Shown: piece by piece, positions 61,601 to 63,329 of the stretch | How the letters are laid out: each line of letters starts with the position of its first letter | How positions within the stretch are numbered: position 1 is the stretch's first letter | Made by a program: the position numbers and the translations under genes | Assembly (NCBI GenBank): GCA_032622095.1 | Contig: CP136061.1 | Span: 216,222,373-216,286,372, forward strand | DNA length: 64,000 nt | Direction: 5' to 3' | DNA from: Siphonodentalium dalli | Taxonomy: Eukaryota > Mollusca > Scaphopoda > Gadilida > Siphonodentaliidae | Notes under the pieces: model-generated | Told to the model about the DNA's origin: nothing | Databases searched by the model: none | Seen by the model: only the letters and a program-made list of their open reading frames with translations

Positions 61601-63329
61601 ATAAAAGTCATACAGAAACACTCAAGGTTTCTAGAAGTATCTGCCAGTTAATTTGCTAAATGACCTTCACCTTCCTTTTCGCCAAGAGTTTATTTGTCTT
61701 GACATCTGTAAGCTGGTCCCTGGTGGGCACTATGCTCATACACCCACCATACAATCAGTACAGATGATACTTTACTATTTTTCATACTATAACATTAGGC
61801 CGGATAAATTAAATAGTTTGTTTCTCAGGGAAATCCTCATTCCTCCAAAAAACCTGCTCCTCAAGTATAATTATAATCTGCCATAAATACAGTAATGCCC
61901 TAAATAATCGACTCCTTACTGAGAGCTTACTGATGAATGGCAACAAGCCATATTTCCGACTAAATCCTGAAAAGTTACCCATAATTCTGCTGTGGTTAAG
62001 GAGTCAATTATTTAGGGCATTACTGTTAGTAAATACTGCCCATCCCTATTCATCTGACATAAGTCGTCATGGCAAAAGTTGACAACACACAAGATGCTCC
62101 ATTGCTTTTTTTTCTCTATATAATTAAATCACCATTTAACAATTCATGTATATTACATATAAACACCAGCCGTGTTGATTTAAGTTTGATACTGGTATTC
62201 ATTTAGAGACCTAGGTCAAATTATACCGATGAAATAATTTCCACGTCTTAATGAGTAATTTATCCAGATAATTTGTATTATAAATCTGTGGGTTTTAAAT
62301 TAAGGGTAAATGTAATGGACATCAGTCCTGATTCAGTGTTATTCCCATCTTTAGTGTCTTTGGTGAATATGGGACTAACATATATTATTGTCCCCTGACG
62401 TTCTGATAGAAAAGGGGGACTATAGAAACTGGCTCTGTCCGTTCGTCTGGCCGTCCGTCCGTCCATCACACTTTTGAGTACCTTCATGGTGTAATCATCT
62501 CCTCCTACAGATTTCATCCCAGAGATTTGAAACTTCAGAATATTATTGCCCATATATTGGAGATGTGCAACATGTATATAGATGACGGAAAAATTATTTT
62601 TTTAACGGAGTTATTAACCCTTTTCGACTTAGAACATTTCAACATTTTTTATAATTTTCAGTATGAGGGTACCTTCATGGTGTAATCAACTTCTCCTACA
62701 GTTTGAAAGAAAAGGGGGGACTATAGAAACGGGCTCCGTCCATTCGTCAGTCTGGCAGTTGAGCCATTGTGCCGTCTGTTCGTCACACTTTTGAGTACCT
62801 TCATGGTGTAATCATCTCCTCCTACAGATTTCATCCCAGAGATTGGAAACTTCAGAATATTGTTGCCCATATATTGAAGATTGGCAACAAGTATATAGAT
62901 GACGGAAAAATTATTTTTTGATGGAGTTATTAACCATTTCGACTTAGAACATTTCAACATTTTTTTTATTTCTTTAACAAAGCGGTATCGACTTGCCACG
63001 TTGTCGGGGGACACTGTGGTCAGCTGACCTTTTATTTATATACTAATATCTGCCTTCTCACAAAAATAATTTGAAATAAATAACAAATATAAATATCTGA
63101 GTTCCTCATCGCTTTGAAAAAAATATTCCCTAAGGAACAAACTATTTTGTTTGTTTGGCCTTACTTCAAAACAGCCAGGAAGGAAGCCCCTCATTAAATG
63201 TTGAATCTTCTTACATTTCCTAGGTTGGGAGCAATCAGGATCGACCCAGTTCTGGTGAACCTGGACCGGGCATTGTTGGTGCATTAGCGAGAGCTCTGGC
63301 TAATCGTCAGAAAGTCATTCAAGGCTCAG
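4502..63329 (+). CDS. WASL: WASP/N-WASP (WASL-type) gene, joined exons, 3' end missing
   Basis: The product is the Cdc42/PIP2-responsive activator of the Arp2/3 complex, acting in the cytoplasm at membranes to drive branched actin assembly. Exons: 1A 4502-4618 or 1B 24242-24439; 2 25937-26077; 3 29728-29814; 4 36156-36255; possible microexon 36434-36469; 5 37016-37096; 6 40242-40398; 7 42935-42977; 8 47623-47791; 9 60633-61135; 10 63224-63329. Every junction is GT-AG and phases match throughout. With exon 1A the visible product is about 501 residues in order: WH1, basic patch, CRIB/GBD, polyproline, two WH2, connector. The acidic tail that binds Arp2/3 is not in the window. The two-WH2 layout fits N-WASP rather than haematopoietic WASP, but an invertebrate has a single ancestral gene, so the symbol is by homology. 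Confidence 0.95.
4787..5076. mobile_element. PIF/Harbinger-like MITE
   Basis: Long inverted ends starting GTGAACGTTCAGACGACCAC are flanked by TTA on both sides (4784-4786, 5077-5079), the 3-bp target duplication typical of PIF/Harbinger. It is 290 bp with no ORF. It lies in the first intron, 168 nt after exon 1A. Confidence 0.75.
5340..5392. repeat. Perfect 53-bp palindrome
   Basis: Two 26-nt arms (TACCGTACTCATGACGGCAC and onward) flank a single central A with no mismatch. Copy 2 is at 10246-10298. It would extrude as a hairpin; it may be the core of a foldback MITE. Confidence 0.9.
6081..6235. repeat. Tandem TTACGCTTAAGCGTAATGCC palindromic repeats
   Basis: Several copies of CGTAATGCCATTACAC and TTACGCTTAAGCGTAA follow each other, each nearly self-complementary. 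Repeated at +4906 in copy 2. Confidence 0.75.
6231..6510 (+). mobile_element. TTAA-flanked element, partial copy
   Basis: It starts TTAA then AAGGCCCACTTAATTTTCGA, the same terminus as the complete element at 59580-60034 and the partial one at 42350. The right end is not found, so the end coordinate is approximate. Confidence 0.55.
6843..7235. repeat. Repeated GTAACGTCAGTCACG motif
   Basis: Copies at 6843-6857, 6858-6871 (GTAATGTCAGTCAC), 7044-7058 and 7221-7235 (GTAACATCAGTCACG). The GTCACG core is shared with the 2455-3824 motif. No surrounding gene was identified; 7236-8729 also holds nothing recognised besides a G homopolymer. Confidence 0.6.
8730..9119. mobile_element. TTAA MITE with two internal hairpins (CCCTTTACCCAACA type)
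   Basis: TTAACCCTTTACCCAACA at the left and TGTTGGGTAAAGGGTTAA-type at the right give inverted ends with the TTAA target of piggyBac elements. Inside are two 69-nt hairpins (8760-8828, 8908-8976) built on GCCAATGCATTCTCTTATAT and its complement. No ORF. Confidence 0.85.
9600..10049. repeat. Degenerate units of the 160-bp satellite-type repeat
   Basis: Contains ACATGGCCGCCAGCAGCCAT and TTGGATTTCAAATTTGACGC-like segments, as in the arrays at 19.9 and 30.2 kb, with more divergence. It continues across the tandem-duplication end into 14957-15955. Confidence 0.75.
10050..14956 (+). repeat. 4.9-kb tandem duplication, copy 2
   Basis: Apparently identical to copy 1 apart from one extra G in a homopolymer. 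It carries the same palindrome (10246-10298), repeats, TTAA MITE (13637-14026) and degenerate satellite units (14507-14956). Confidence 0.97.
13637..14026. mobile_element. TTAA MITE with two internal hairpins, duplicate copy
   Basis: The second copy of the 8730-9119 element, carried by the tandem duplication (offset 4907), with identical ends and hairpins. Confidence 0.85.
14957..15955. repeat. Degenerate 160-bp repeat block interrupted by a TIR element
   Basis: Further diverged units (GCCATCTTGGATTTCA, CTTCATATGGATCTTTTGGG) ending at AAGTTGAGCTACAG, the same right end as the two large arrays. The element at 15034-15495 is inserted within it. Confidence 0.7.
15034..15495. mobile_element. Non-autonomous TIR DNA element (GGCCAAAA...)
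   Basis: The left end GGCCAAAATCAAAAAGACCT followed by GTGTTTCTGGTGA is matched in reverse complement at the right end. ACA flanks both sides (15031-15033, 15496-15498). A related copy is at about 28673-29078. No transposase ORF. Confidence 0.65.
15956..17914. other. Intron 1 sequence, no recognised element
   Basis: AT-rich with several G-runs (16797-16860, 17224-17247). Open frames here are short and without domain similarity. Confidence 0.6.
17915..18336. mobile_element. TTAA MITE (AGGTACTCAATCCGATCAGA type), diverged
   Basis: Starts TTAA then AGGTACTCAATCCGATCAGA. The right end (GGATAAGGTATCTTGAAA) is a decayed inverted copy. Same family as 26190-26775, about 46320-46760 and the copy split by the piggyBac element. 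Confidence 0.65.
18337..19828. other. Intron 1 sequence with a palindrome at 19566-19632
   Basis: No gene seen. ATTGAGATTTGTCA and its complement flank a CTCGAGAA/TTCTCGAG inner stem, giving a strong hairpin of about 67 nt. The rest is unremarkable AT-rich DNA. Confidence 0.6.
19829..22770 (+). repeat. Satellite-bearing interspersed repeat 1, unit about 160 bp
   Basis: The block opens with the hairpin AGCTCAACTTTAC/GTAAAGTTTGAGCT and closes with AAGTTGAGCTACAGTGTCAT. Between are about 17 units of 156-165 bp, each with GGGAACGAGTCATTTTGGGG, AACATGGCCGCCAGCAGCCA and a TTTGTCATGGATGTT-like segment. A second array at 30149-32745 has the same ends, so this is a mobile repeat with an expanded core rather than a local satellite. 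The long - strand frames here are by-products of the period. Confidence 0.9.
22771..24241. other. Upstream region of exon 1B, no recognised element
   Basis: No repeat ends or domain-bearing ORFs seen. It probably contains the promoter and 5' UTR of exon 1B, but no core promoter motif was convincing. Confidence 0.5.
24242..24439 (+). CDS. WASL: WASL-like alternative first exon 1B
   Basis: ATG at 24242 follows an in-frame TAA at 24191-24193. There are 66 codons and a phase-0 donor ATT|GTAATT. The C-terminal part, S-L-L-L-S-D-Q-E-N-H-Q-L-F-K-M-L, is the first helix of WH1 and aligns with exon 1A (L-L-Q-D-N-E ...) with identical spacing to exon 2. The leader of about 40 residues is basic (K-K-R-P, H-S-R-N) and differs from 1A. 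It lacks the G-R-x-C found in 1A. Exons 1A and 1B cannot both be used in one product without duplicating the helix, so they are most simply alternative first exons. Confidence 0.85.
24978..25221. mobile_element. TTAA MITE (CCCTTTCAGTGCCAGG type)
   Basis: TTAACCCTTTCAGTGCCAGG then GGCCGATCTCATCAGCCC at the left; GGCACTCAAAGGGTTAA at the right. It holds one hairpin at about 25101-25171. The termini closely match the piggyBac element at 48286-54640. Confidence 0.85.
25502..25592. mobile_element. Palindromic GAGGTCCCCAGAGGGTGAAT element
   Basis: The arms TGAGGTCCCCAGAGGATGAA and their complement face each other around a short spacer. Same family at 26938-27026, 34392-34476, 52121-52205 and, split, at 35046-35116 plus 35731-35760. 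Isolated half copies are at 25267, 25749, 27157 and about 38022. Confidence 0.7.
25937..26077 (+). CDS. WASL: WASL-like exon 2 (WH1)
   Basis: The acceptor TTTTTTCAG precedes ACC-CTA. 47 codons, phase 0 both ends, donor AAG|GTAATT. It encodes the WH1 core: T-L-A-T-A-V-V-Q-V-F-L-A, then W-K-K-H-C-T-G-V-V-C-F-I-K-D-N-P and S-Y-F-F-R-V-F-D-I. The K-D-N-P...S-Y-F-R-F-D-I stretch is diagnostic of WASP-family WH1, which binds the WIP proline peptide. Confidence 0.95.
26190..26775. mobile_element. TTAA MITE (AGGTACTCAATCCGATCAGA type), complete
   Basis: TTAA at 26190-26193 and 26772-26775 flank inverted ends AGGTACTCAATCCGAT... An internal segment of about 149 bp beginning AAAGCTCAGTGATCAGATAT is tandemly duplicated (26281 and 26430). 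No transposase. Confidence 0.85.
26938..27026. mobile_element. Palindromic GAGGTCCCCAGAGGGTGAAT element
   Basis: Both arms are present around a spacer of about 30 nt. Half copies flank it at 27157-27190. Confidence 0.7.
27397..27540. mobile_element. TTAA MITE (CAGTGCCAAGTCCGATTTTT type), short
   Basis: TGAACCCTTTCAGTGCCAAG left and CTTGGCACTGAAAGGGTTAA right. The left TTAA has mutated to TGAA. It lacks the internal hairpin. Confidence 0.75.
27618..27870. mobile_element. TTAA MITE (CATGACTGGAGCT type) with two hairpins
   Basis: TTAACTGTTTCATGACTGGA left; GCTCCAGTCAAGGAAGGTTGAA-like right end, decayed. Two internal GCCAATGCATTCTCTTA-type hairpins. Confidence 0.6.
27871..29212. mobile_element. 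Intron 2 sequence with a GGCCAAAC TIR element at about 28673-29078
   Basis: The element resembles 15034-15495: it begins GGCCAAACAAAAAGATACCT and ends near GACCTAAG. The remaining sequence shows no gene. Confidence 0.5.
29213..29635. mobile_element. TTAA MITE (CCCTTTCAGTGCCAGG type), 423 bp
   Basis: TTAACCCTTTCAGTGCCAGG left; right end reads, inverted, CCCTTTCAGTGCCAGGGGCC then GATCTCATCGGCCCTAATTT. One internal hairpin (about 29268-29334). It ends 92 nt before exon 3. Confidence 0.88.
29728..29814 (+). CDS. WASL: WASL-like exon 3 (WH1)
   Basis: Acceptor TTATTTTCAG, donor CAG|GTGAGT, 29 codons in phase 0. It encodes I-W-E-Q-E-V-Y-N-Q-F-K-Y and Y-F-H-T-F-E-A-Q, matching the W-E-Q-E-L-Y ... 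F-H-T-F strand pair of WASP WH1. Confidence 0.95.
29815..30148. other. Intron 3 start, partial TTAA-type end and low-copy repeat
   Basis: TTAACCCTTTCTGTGCTAAA at 29825 is the left end of the family seen complete at about 47801-48075. The following pyrimidine-rich stretch (CCGTCCGTCCGTCCG) has no ORF of note. Confidence 0.5.
30149..32745 (+). repeat. Satellite-bearing interspersed repeat 2, unit about 160 bp
   Basis: Same terminal hairpin and same AAGTTGAGCTACAGTGTC right end as 19829-22770, with about 15 internal units. The unit sequences interleave diverged and near-identical forms, as expected of unequal exchange. Confidence 0.9.
32746..34391. other. Intron 3 sequence, no recognised gene
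   Basis: 32746-33300 is less AT-rich and has overlapping open frames up to 150 codons, but neither codes for a recognisable domain. 33301-33730 is AT-rich. 33850-34130 resembles the inside of the 47801-48075 MITE, with a GTTCAACAAA/TTTGTTGAAC hairpin. Confidence 0.5.
34392..34476. mobile_element. Palindromic GAGGTCCCCAGAGGGTGAAT element
   Basis: Left arm 34392-34425, right arm 34446-34476. Confidence 0.7.
34622..35020. mobile_element. TTAA MITE with two internal hairpins (CCCTTTACCCAACA type)
   Basis: Near-identical to 8730-9119 inside, including both hairpins (34649-34717, 34799-34868), with a short duplication of GGCCGGTTTT before the right end. Confidence 0.88.
35117..35730. mobile_element. 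TIR DNA element inserted in a palindromic MITE
   Basis: The ends TGGGAACTGGACTACCCGCC and TGGGTCCGTGACTACCTGCC (inverted) continue into CCTGAGTCAACC. ATTCAC flanks both sides (35111-35116, 35731-35736). It interrupts a GAGGTCCCCAGAGGGTGAAT palindrome whose halves lie at 35046-35116 and 35731-35760. A G homopolymer is at about 35660. No transposase ORF. Confidence 0.7.
35846..36058. mobile_element. Full-palindrome mariner-type MITE, copy A
   Basis: TA target flanks CAGTAATGCCCTAAGTAATT ... GGCATTACTG. The two halves are complementary almost throughout (213 bp). The CAGT ends and TA duplication are the Tc1/mariner signature. It ends 97 nt before exon 4. Confidence 0.85.
36156..36255 (+). CDS. 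WASL: WASL-like exon 4 (end of WH1)
   Basis: Acceptor ATTGCAG, donor AATG|GTAATA, phase 0 in and 1 out. It encodes A-L-N-F-A-S-E-D-E-A-Q-K-F, the closing helix of WASP WH1 (L-N-F-A-x-E-x-E-A-x-x-F), then a basic tail R-E-R-V-D-K-R-N. Confidence 0.95.
36434..36469 (+). CDS. WASL: Possible 36-nt cassette microexon
   Basis: TTTTACAG precedes and GTCAGA follows a 36-nt open segment. Entering in phase 1 and leaving in phase 1, it would add 12 residues (H-T-G-M-N-S-S-Q-D-D-I) between exons 4 and 5 without shifting frame. The donor is weak. Skipping it also leaves a sound frame, so it is a candidate optional exon only. Confidence 0.35.
36745..36975. mobile_element. TTAA MITE (CCATGACTGGAGCTTTC type)
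   Basis: TTAACCCTTCCATGACTGGA left; TTGAAAGGGTTAA right. Diverged internal hairpins. Its right TTAA ends 41 nt before exon 5. Confidence 0.75.
37016..37096 (+). CDS. WASL: WASL-like exon 5 (linker)
   Basis: Acceptor TTCTATTACAG, donor CCAG|GTAATC, phase 1 in and 1 out. It encodes a basic, serine/proline linker (R-K-R-Q-S-S-H-P-G ... P-L-S-S-Q-P). Low similarity is normal for this part of the family; phase agreement on both sides supports it. Confidence 0.8.
37106..37206. mobile_element. Mariner-type MITE, copy B (left half)
   Basis: TA at 37104-37105, then CAGTAATGCCATAAATAATC through AAAGCTCTC at the dyad centre, where it stops. It starts 9 nt after the exon 5 boundary. Confidence 0.8.
37207..38807. 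other. Intron 5 sequence with a two-copy repeat
   Basis: Two units of about 170 bp carry CTCATATATCTCAACCATG (37330, 37498) followed by GGCATCAGGAGGGCTTT. A half GGGGACCTCATTCTGC element lies near 38022-38065. No gene. Confidence 0.55.
38808..38885. mobile_element. TTAA-type MITE, left part, split by a Foldback-like element
   Basis: AAAACCCTTCCATGATTGGA and one hairpin arm (TCTTATATATGCGAGTCTCC). The other arm (GCCTCGCATATGTAAGAGAA) resumes at 40135 and ends near 40165. Confidence 0.65.
38886..40126. mobile_element. Foldback-like element with tandem-repeat inverted termini
   Basis: Both ends, about 140 bp each (38891-39035; about 39985-40122), are built of ACGGACCCTGGCTCTT-type units of 16-18 bp, in opposite orientation and the same order. 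GTCTCCCA flanks the element on both sides (38878-38885, 40127-40134), an 8-bp target duplication. The 1241-bp element also has internal direct repeats: CAGTGGATTCATACTGATCA twice and an AATTCTCAATTAATACAGAT unit three times (with a partial fourth). No ORF. Long TIRs made of short tandem units are the Foldback/Mutator-like structure. Confidence 0.85.
40242..40398 (+). CDS. WASL: WASL-like exon 6 (basic region and CRIB start)
   Basis: Acceptor TTTTCAG, donor TTCAG|GTATTT, phase 1 in and 2 out. It encodes the lysine-rich patch (K-D-V-K-G-G-K-K-K-L-T-K) that in this family binds PIP2, then I-S-C-P-T-D-F, the first half of the CRIB motif. Confidence 0.93.
40399..41282. other. Intron 6 sequence, no recognised element
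   Basis: AT-rich; short open frames only. An A/T-rich island at 40555-40610. Confidence 0.5.
41283..41746. mobile_element. TTAA MITE (CCCTTTCAGTGCCAGG type), 464 bp
   Basis: Closely matches 29213-29635 but retains a longer middle. One internal hairpin (about 41335-41403); right subterminal GGGCCGATGAGATCGGCCCC. Confidence 0.88.
42186..42322. repeat. Imperfect palindrome (TAGAGTAATCAATTTG ends)
   Basis: TAGAGTAATCAATT at the left faces AATTGATTACTCTCTA at the right. An inner stem AAGAGACAT..AAGAAACTCG faces CGTTTCTTACC..ATGTCTCT. One arm has an extra 28 nt. Probable foldback MITE. Confidence 0.65.
42350..42800 (+). mobile_element. TTAA-flanked element, partial (AAGGCCCATTTAATTTTCGA)
   Basis: Same left terminus and internal CAGAATGCAACAGAATTCAA segment as 59580-60034 read in the opposite orientation. 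The right end is decayed; its coordinate is approximate. Confidence 0.55.
42935..42977 (+). CDS. WASL: WASL-like exon 7 (CRIB/GBD)
   Basis: Acceptor TATATTGCAG, donor GAT|GTAAGT. The first base completes an R codon, then H-V-G-H-V-G-W-D-P-D-K-G-F-D. With exon 6 this gives I-S-C-P-T-D-F-R-H-V-G-H-V-G, a full CRIB consensus (I-S-x-P-x2-F-x-H-x2-H-V-G) for binding GTP-loaded Cdc42/Rac. Confidence 0.95.
42978..44157. other. Intron 7 sequence, no recognised gene
   Basis: A block at about 43530-43720 (AAGCCACATGGCGG, TATATGTCCCATAAAAACGC) has a diverged relative at 59395-59570, indicating an interspersed repeat. A G-run is at about 43945. Confidence 0.5.
44158..44303. repeat. 146-bp palindrome (foldback MITE)
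   Basis: Arms of about 65 nt (AAGAAATAAATACACGGTGT ... CTGATTGTAGGA) are complementary with few mismatches around a loop of about 14 nt. Fragments of the same sequence (TTGTACCACAAAACTG, CGTATTACAAATTTATTTAT) are at about 45045 and 45127. Confidence 0.85.
44304..46319. other. Intron 7 sequence, no recognised element
   Basis: Unassigned AT-rich DNA apart from palindrome fragments at 45045-45140. Confidence 0.5.
46320..46760. mobile_element. TTAA MITE (GGTACTCAATCCGATCAGA type), diverged
   Basis: Carries CTGGCTTCGGGGGTTAACAA and GATGGATAACTCTAAAGTCA as in 26190-26775, and ends ATCGGATTGAGTACCCTTAA. The left end is decayed. Confidence 0.65.
46761..47394. other. Intron 7 sequence, no recognised gene
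   Basis: A moderately CpG-containing stretch at 47040-47230; no conserved coding sequence seen. Confidence 0.45.
47395..47609. mobile_element. Full-palindrome mariner-type MITE, copy C
   Basis: Left end GTAATGCCCTAATTAATCGA (first bases mutated), right end GGGCATTACTG followed by TA at 47610-47611. The inner arms are complementary. It stops 13 nt before exon 8. Confidence 0.88.
47623..47791 (+). CDS. WASL: WASL-like exon 8 (GBD and start of polyproline)
   Basis: Acceptor GTTGGAACAG, donor CCAT|GTAAGT, phase 0 in and 1 out. It encodes M-N-N-L-D-P-D-M-K-T-L-F-E-S-V-G-I, then V-E-F-I-Y-D-F-V-E-K-H-G-G, the helical part of the GTPase-binding/autoinhibitory domain, then the first prolines R-P-P-P-P-A-P-P. 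An upstream ATG at 47611 lies in the intron; phase with exon 7 shows the exon starts at 47623. Confidence 0.94.
47801..48075. mobile_element. TTAA-type MITE (CCCTTTCTATGCTAAATGG)
   Basis: TGAACCCTTTCTATGCTAAA left and TTTAGTATAGAAAGGATTAA right; internal hairpin GTTCAACAAA ... TTTGTTGAAC. It starts 9 nt after exon 8. Confidence 0.7.
48088..48285. mobile_element. TTAA MITE (GGTACTCAATCCGATCAGA type), left part
   Basis: The 48088-48285 part (AAAGGTACTCAATCCGATCA to TGGGTGTATTATCAC) is interrupted at a TTAA by the piggyBac element and resumes at 54641 (GTATCATGATATTTGGC). The uninterrupted relative at 17915-18336 reads straight across this point (TATTATCACATGAGTATCAC). Confidence 0.8.
48305..48725. 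repeat. Duplicated piggyBac subterminal region with palindromes
   Basis: GGCCGATATTATCGGCC at about 48307 and GGCCGATAATATCGGCC at about 48348 and 48551 are perfect dyads. The last two head copies of a unit of about 203 bp that includes TTTTGGTCACAGCTGTATGA. Candidate transposase-binding sites. Confidence 0.75.
48811..49104 (+). CDS. Unrecognised ORF upstream of the transposase
   Basis: A 97-codon open frame with no recognised domain, within the piggyBac 5' region. It could be leader sequence or chance. The codon pattern gives no firm support. Confidence 0.2.
   Translation: MDSKTYDDIDITVSLVCNGIFVFYFVVSSYRRSNPDNILCGYPWVRNVQGTIRLVSATGSELMSLTEYIATGYFTKKLHFTHAFALLNMIFVYRKFQ
49429..51084 (+). 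CDS. piggyBac transposase (PGBD-like), 551 aa
   Basis: The enzyme excises and inserts its element at TTAA without leaving a footprint, acting in the nucleus. ATG at 49429 is the first Met in a frame open from further upstream; an acidic Ser/Asp-rich N-terminus (residues 6-36) is typical. The DDE_Tnp_1_7 domain runs from about 75 to 455: D227 in V-T-V-D-E-S, D310 in H-V-V-V-D-N-L-F-T-S, and D414 with D417 in S-G-V-D-M-N-D form the catalytic aspartates. The C-terminus has a cysteine-rich zinc-binding domain (C510, C513, C528, C531, H536/H537, C539, H543, C545) that binds the terminal repeats in this family. No stop or frameshift is present, so it may be active or recently active. It lies in the WASL-like intron 8, same strand. 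Confidence 0.95.
   Translation: MNNQSDSESDLSDSDVNDTSGESSVSDESDSDCDDLSSPPIDFNRVSGIKSVGQLQYEFSEESGPIDPPPRDARPIVYFMMFVTVNFLMMIVTETNKYAEQYITSKLPNAFKPNSRVHQWYNTCLTEMKAFIAVILNMGLIRKPCMTMYWNKSNPSQSTPWFRQVFKRNRFQNLLRFFHVFDNGSNPTVTDPSHPEYDPTARFMPVVNHANCVFKQKYIPNKFVTVDESLVGTRSRIAIRQYLPNKHHARFGIKLWMLCESVTGYCMHFFPYLGKKFEDHHVEVNQPYQVVMQCLRMTRLLNKGYHVVVDNLFTSVRLAWDLIEQGTFLTGTTRRNRKDLPHAVKVSNPGLLEKMYWICEKGKIMIISFREKKSQKKPVILVSTSTISRDTISKTGKTKPEIVNEYNTKMSGVDMNDMMLYAYHNERKTVKAWKKVVFNIISRMALNAYIIYKTNTSDCPKLSHVQFIASIVDDLVSDHLSCQTETPISSDNEAVGIGLRRLPGKTEKECSVCSDRKQGVRRRTRTACAYCGKGVHHECVLRHRCVKARES
51178..51324. mobile_element. Mariner-type MITE, copy D, internally deleted
   Basis: TA flanks CAGTAATGCCCAAAGTAATT ... 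GGAATTACTG. It is 147 bp and sits 93 nt after the transposase stop, inside the piggyBac element. Confidence 0.8.
51325..54636. other. Non-coding 3' part of the piggyBac element
   Basis: AT-rich, no transposase-related ORF. It contains a palindromic GAGGTCCCC element (52121-52205) and, at about 53020-53340, a two-copy segment (GATAACATTAGATTGAATCG / GATAACTTGAACATAATTTG). Confidence 0.6.
52121..52205. mobile_element. Palindromic GAGGTCCCCAGAGGGTGAAT element
   Basis: Both arms present around GATGCTATCGGCATAGTGG, inserted within the piggyBac element. Confidence 0.7.
54641..54800. mobile_element. Right part of the MITE split by piggyBac
   Basis: Continues the element begun at 48088: TTAGAGTTATCCATCTTCAT matches the internal segment of 26190-26775. 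The right end is decayed. Confidence 0.65.
55022..55391 (+). mobile_element. Helitron array, element 1
   Basis: Starts TCTCATATATATTTTGAAG after an A; ends with hairpin AGCCCGGACAACGTCGGGCT, then CTAG at 55388-55391. It contains about two units of the 122-bp repeat. Confidence 0.9.
55392..55942 (+). mobile_element. Helitron array, element 2 (duplicated 3' hairpin)
   Basis: Begins at the base after element 1's CTAG. Its 3' terminal hairpin occurs twice (55856-55875, 55912-55931) before CTAG at 55939-55942. Confidence 0.9.
55943..56412 (+). mobile_element. Helitron array, element 3 (3' truncated)
   Basis: Begins directly after element 2's CTAG. It has about three repeat units and then loses the 3' hairpin and CTAG. 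56413-56488 is unrelated sequence with CCGCCATAGTCAATC twice. Confidence 0.85.
56489..57171 (+). mobile_element. Helitron array, element 4 (duplicated 3' hairpin)
   Basis: TC start after A at 56488, about four 122-bp units, two copies of the terminal hairpin (57086-57105, 57142-57161), CTAG end at 57168-57171. Confidence 0.9.
57172..58337 (+). mobile_element. Helitron array, element 5 (second subfamily)
   Basis: Starts TCTATACTATATATTTTGAG, the canonical TCTnTACTA form, directly after element 4's CTAG. It contains a repeat of about 332 bp twice (57232-57560, 57582-57925; each with GTTAATAACGTCATTATATA), then 122-bp units, then a GC-rich hairpin and CTAG at 58334-58337. Confidence 0.85.
58338..59385 (+). 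mobile_element. Helitron array, element 6, possibly two merged copies
   Basis: Starts TCTACTATATATTTTGAGAC directly after CTAG; ends at CTAG 59382-59385 with a weaker hairpin (AGCCTGGATGAAGTTGGGC). An ATTATATATTTTGGAACCTC sequence near 58967 may be the decayed start of another copy. Confidence 0.7.
59580..60034. mobile_element. TTAA-flanked TIR element (AGGCCCACTTAATTTTCGA)
   Basis: TTAA at 59580-59583 and 60031-60034, with matching inverted ends AGGCCCACTTAATTTTCGA. No transposase. This is the complete reference copy for the partial ones at 6231 and 42350. The 59386-59579 flank resembles 43530-43720. Confidence 0.85.
60035..60346. other. Intron 8 sequence, no recognised element
   Basis: AT-rich, no repeat boundary or coding signal seen. 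Confidence 0.5.
60347..60610. mobile_element. TTAA MITE (CCATGATGGGAGCTTTC type), two hairpins
   Basis: TTAACCCTTCCATGATGGGA left; CTTCATGAAAGGGTTAA right. Two GCCAATGCATTCTCTTATAT-type hairpins (about 60395-60464, 60492-60560). It ends 22 nt before exon 9. Confidence 0.85.
60633..61135 (+). CDS. WASL: WASL-like exon 9 (polyproline and two WH2 motifs)
   Basis: Acceptor TTTTCATCCAG, donor CCA|GTAAGT, phase 1 in and 0 out. About 110 residues of proline-rich sequence with P-P-P-P-P runs (profilin- and SH3-binding in this family) are followed by two actin-monomer-binding WH2 motifs: R-N-N-L-L-A-A-I-R-G-G-A-S-L-K-A-V and R-G-T-L-L-D-A-I-R-S-G-T-N-L-K-P(V). Long frames on the opposite strand are by-products of the GC-rich CCN codons. 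Confidence 0.95.
61104..61575 (+). repeat. 61-bp tandem repeat spanning the exon 9 splice donor
   Basis: The last 32 nt of exon 9 plus the first 29 nt of the intron form a unit repeated seven more times. The GT of each donor-like site falls exactly every 61 nt: 61136, 61197, 61258, 61319, 61380, 61441, 61502, 61563. The unit is ATGCTATCCAGATTGGAACC, then AATGTTAAACCAGTAAGTAG, then ATTCGAGACAAACACTTATGA. Confidence 0.93.
61890..62025. mobile_element. Mariner-type MITE, copy E, internally deleted
   Basis: TA then CAGTAATGCCCTAAATAATC ... GGGCATTACTG. Most of the left inner arm is missing; the right flank has TT in place of TA. Confidence 0.8.
62388..63013. mobile_element. Repeat with TTGTCCCCTGACG inverted ends and two internal units
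   Basis: Left TTGTCCCCTGACG faces TGTCCCCCGACAACG (inverted) at the right. Inside, AAAGGGGGACTATAGAAAC, CACACTTTTGAGTACCTTCA and TACAGATTTCATCCCAGAGA occur twice in the same order. Confidence 0.6.
63224..63329 (+). CDS. WASL: WASL-like exon 10 (connector segment)
   Basis: Acceptor CATTTCCTAG, donor TCAG|GTTAGT, phase 0 in and 1 out. The first V completes the second WH2. G-I-V-G-A-L-A-R-A-L-A-N-R-Q-K-V-I matches the amphipathic connector helix (G-I-V-G-A-L-M-x-V-M-x-K-R) that contacts Arp2/3 and the GBD. The acidic W-containing tail should follow in an exon beyond the window. Confidence 0.94.
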
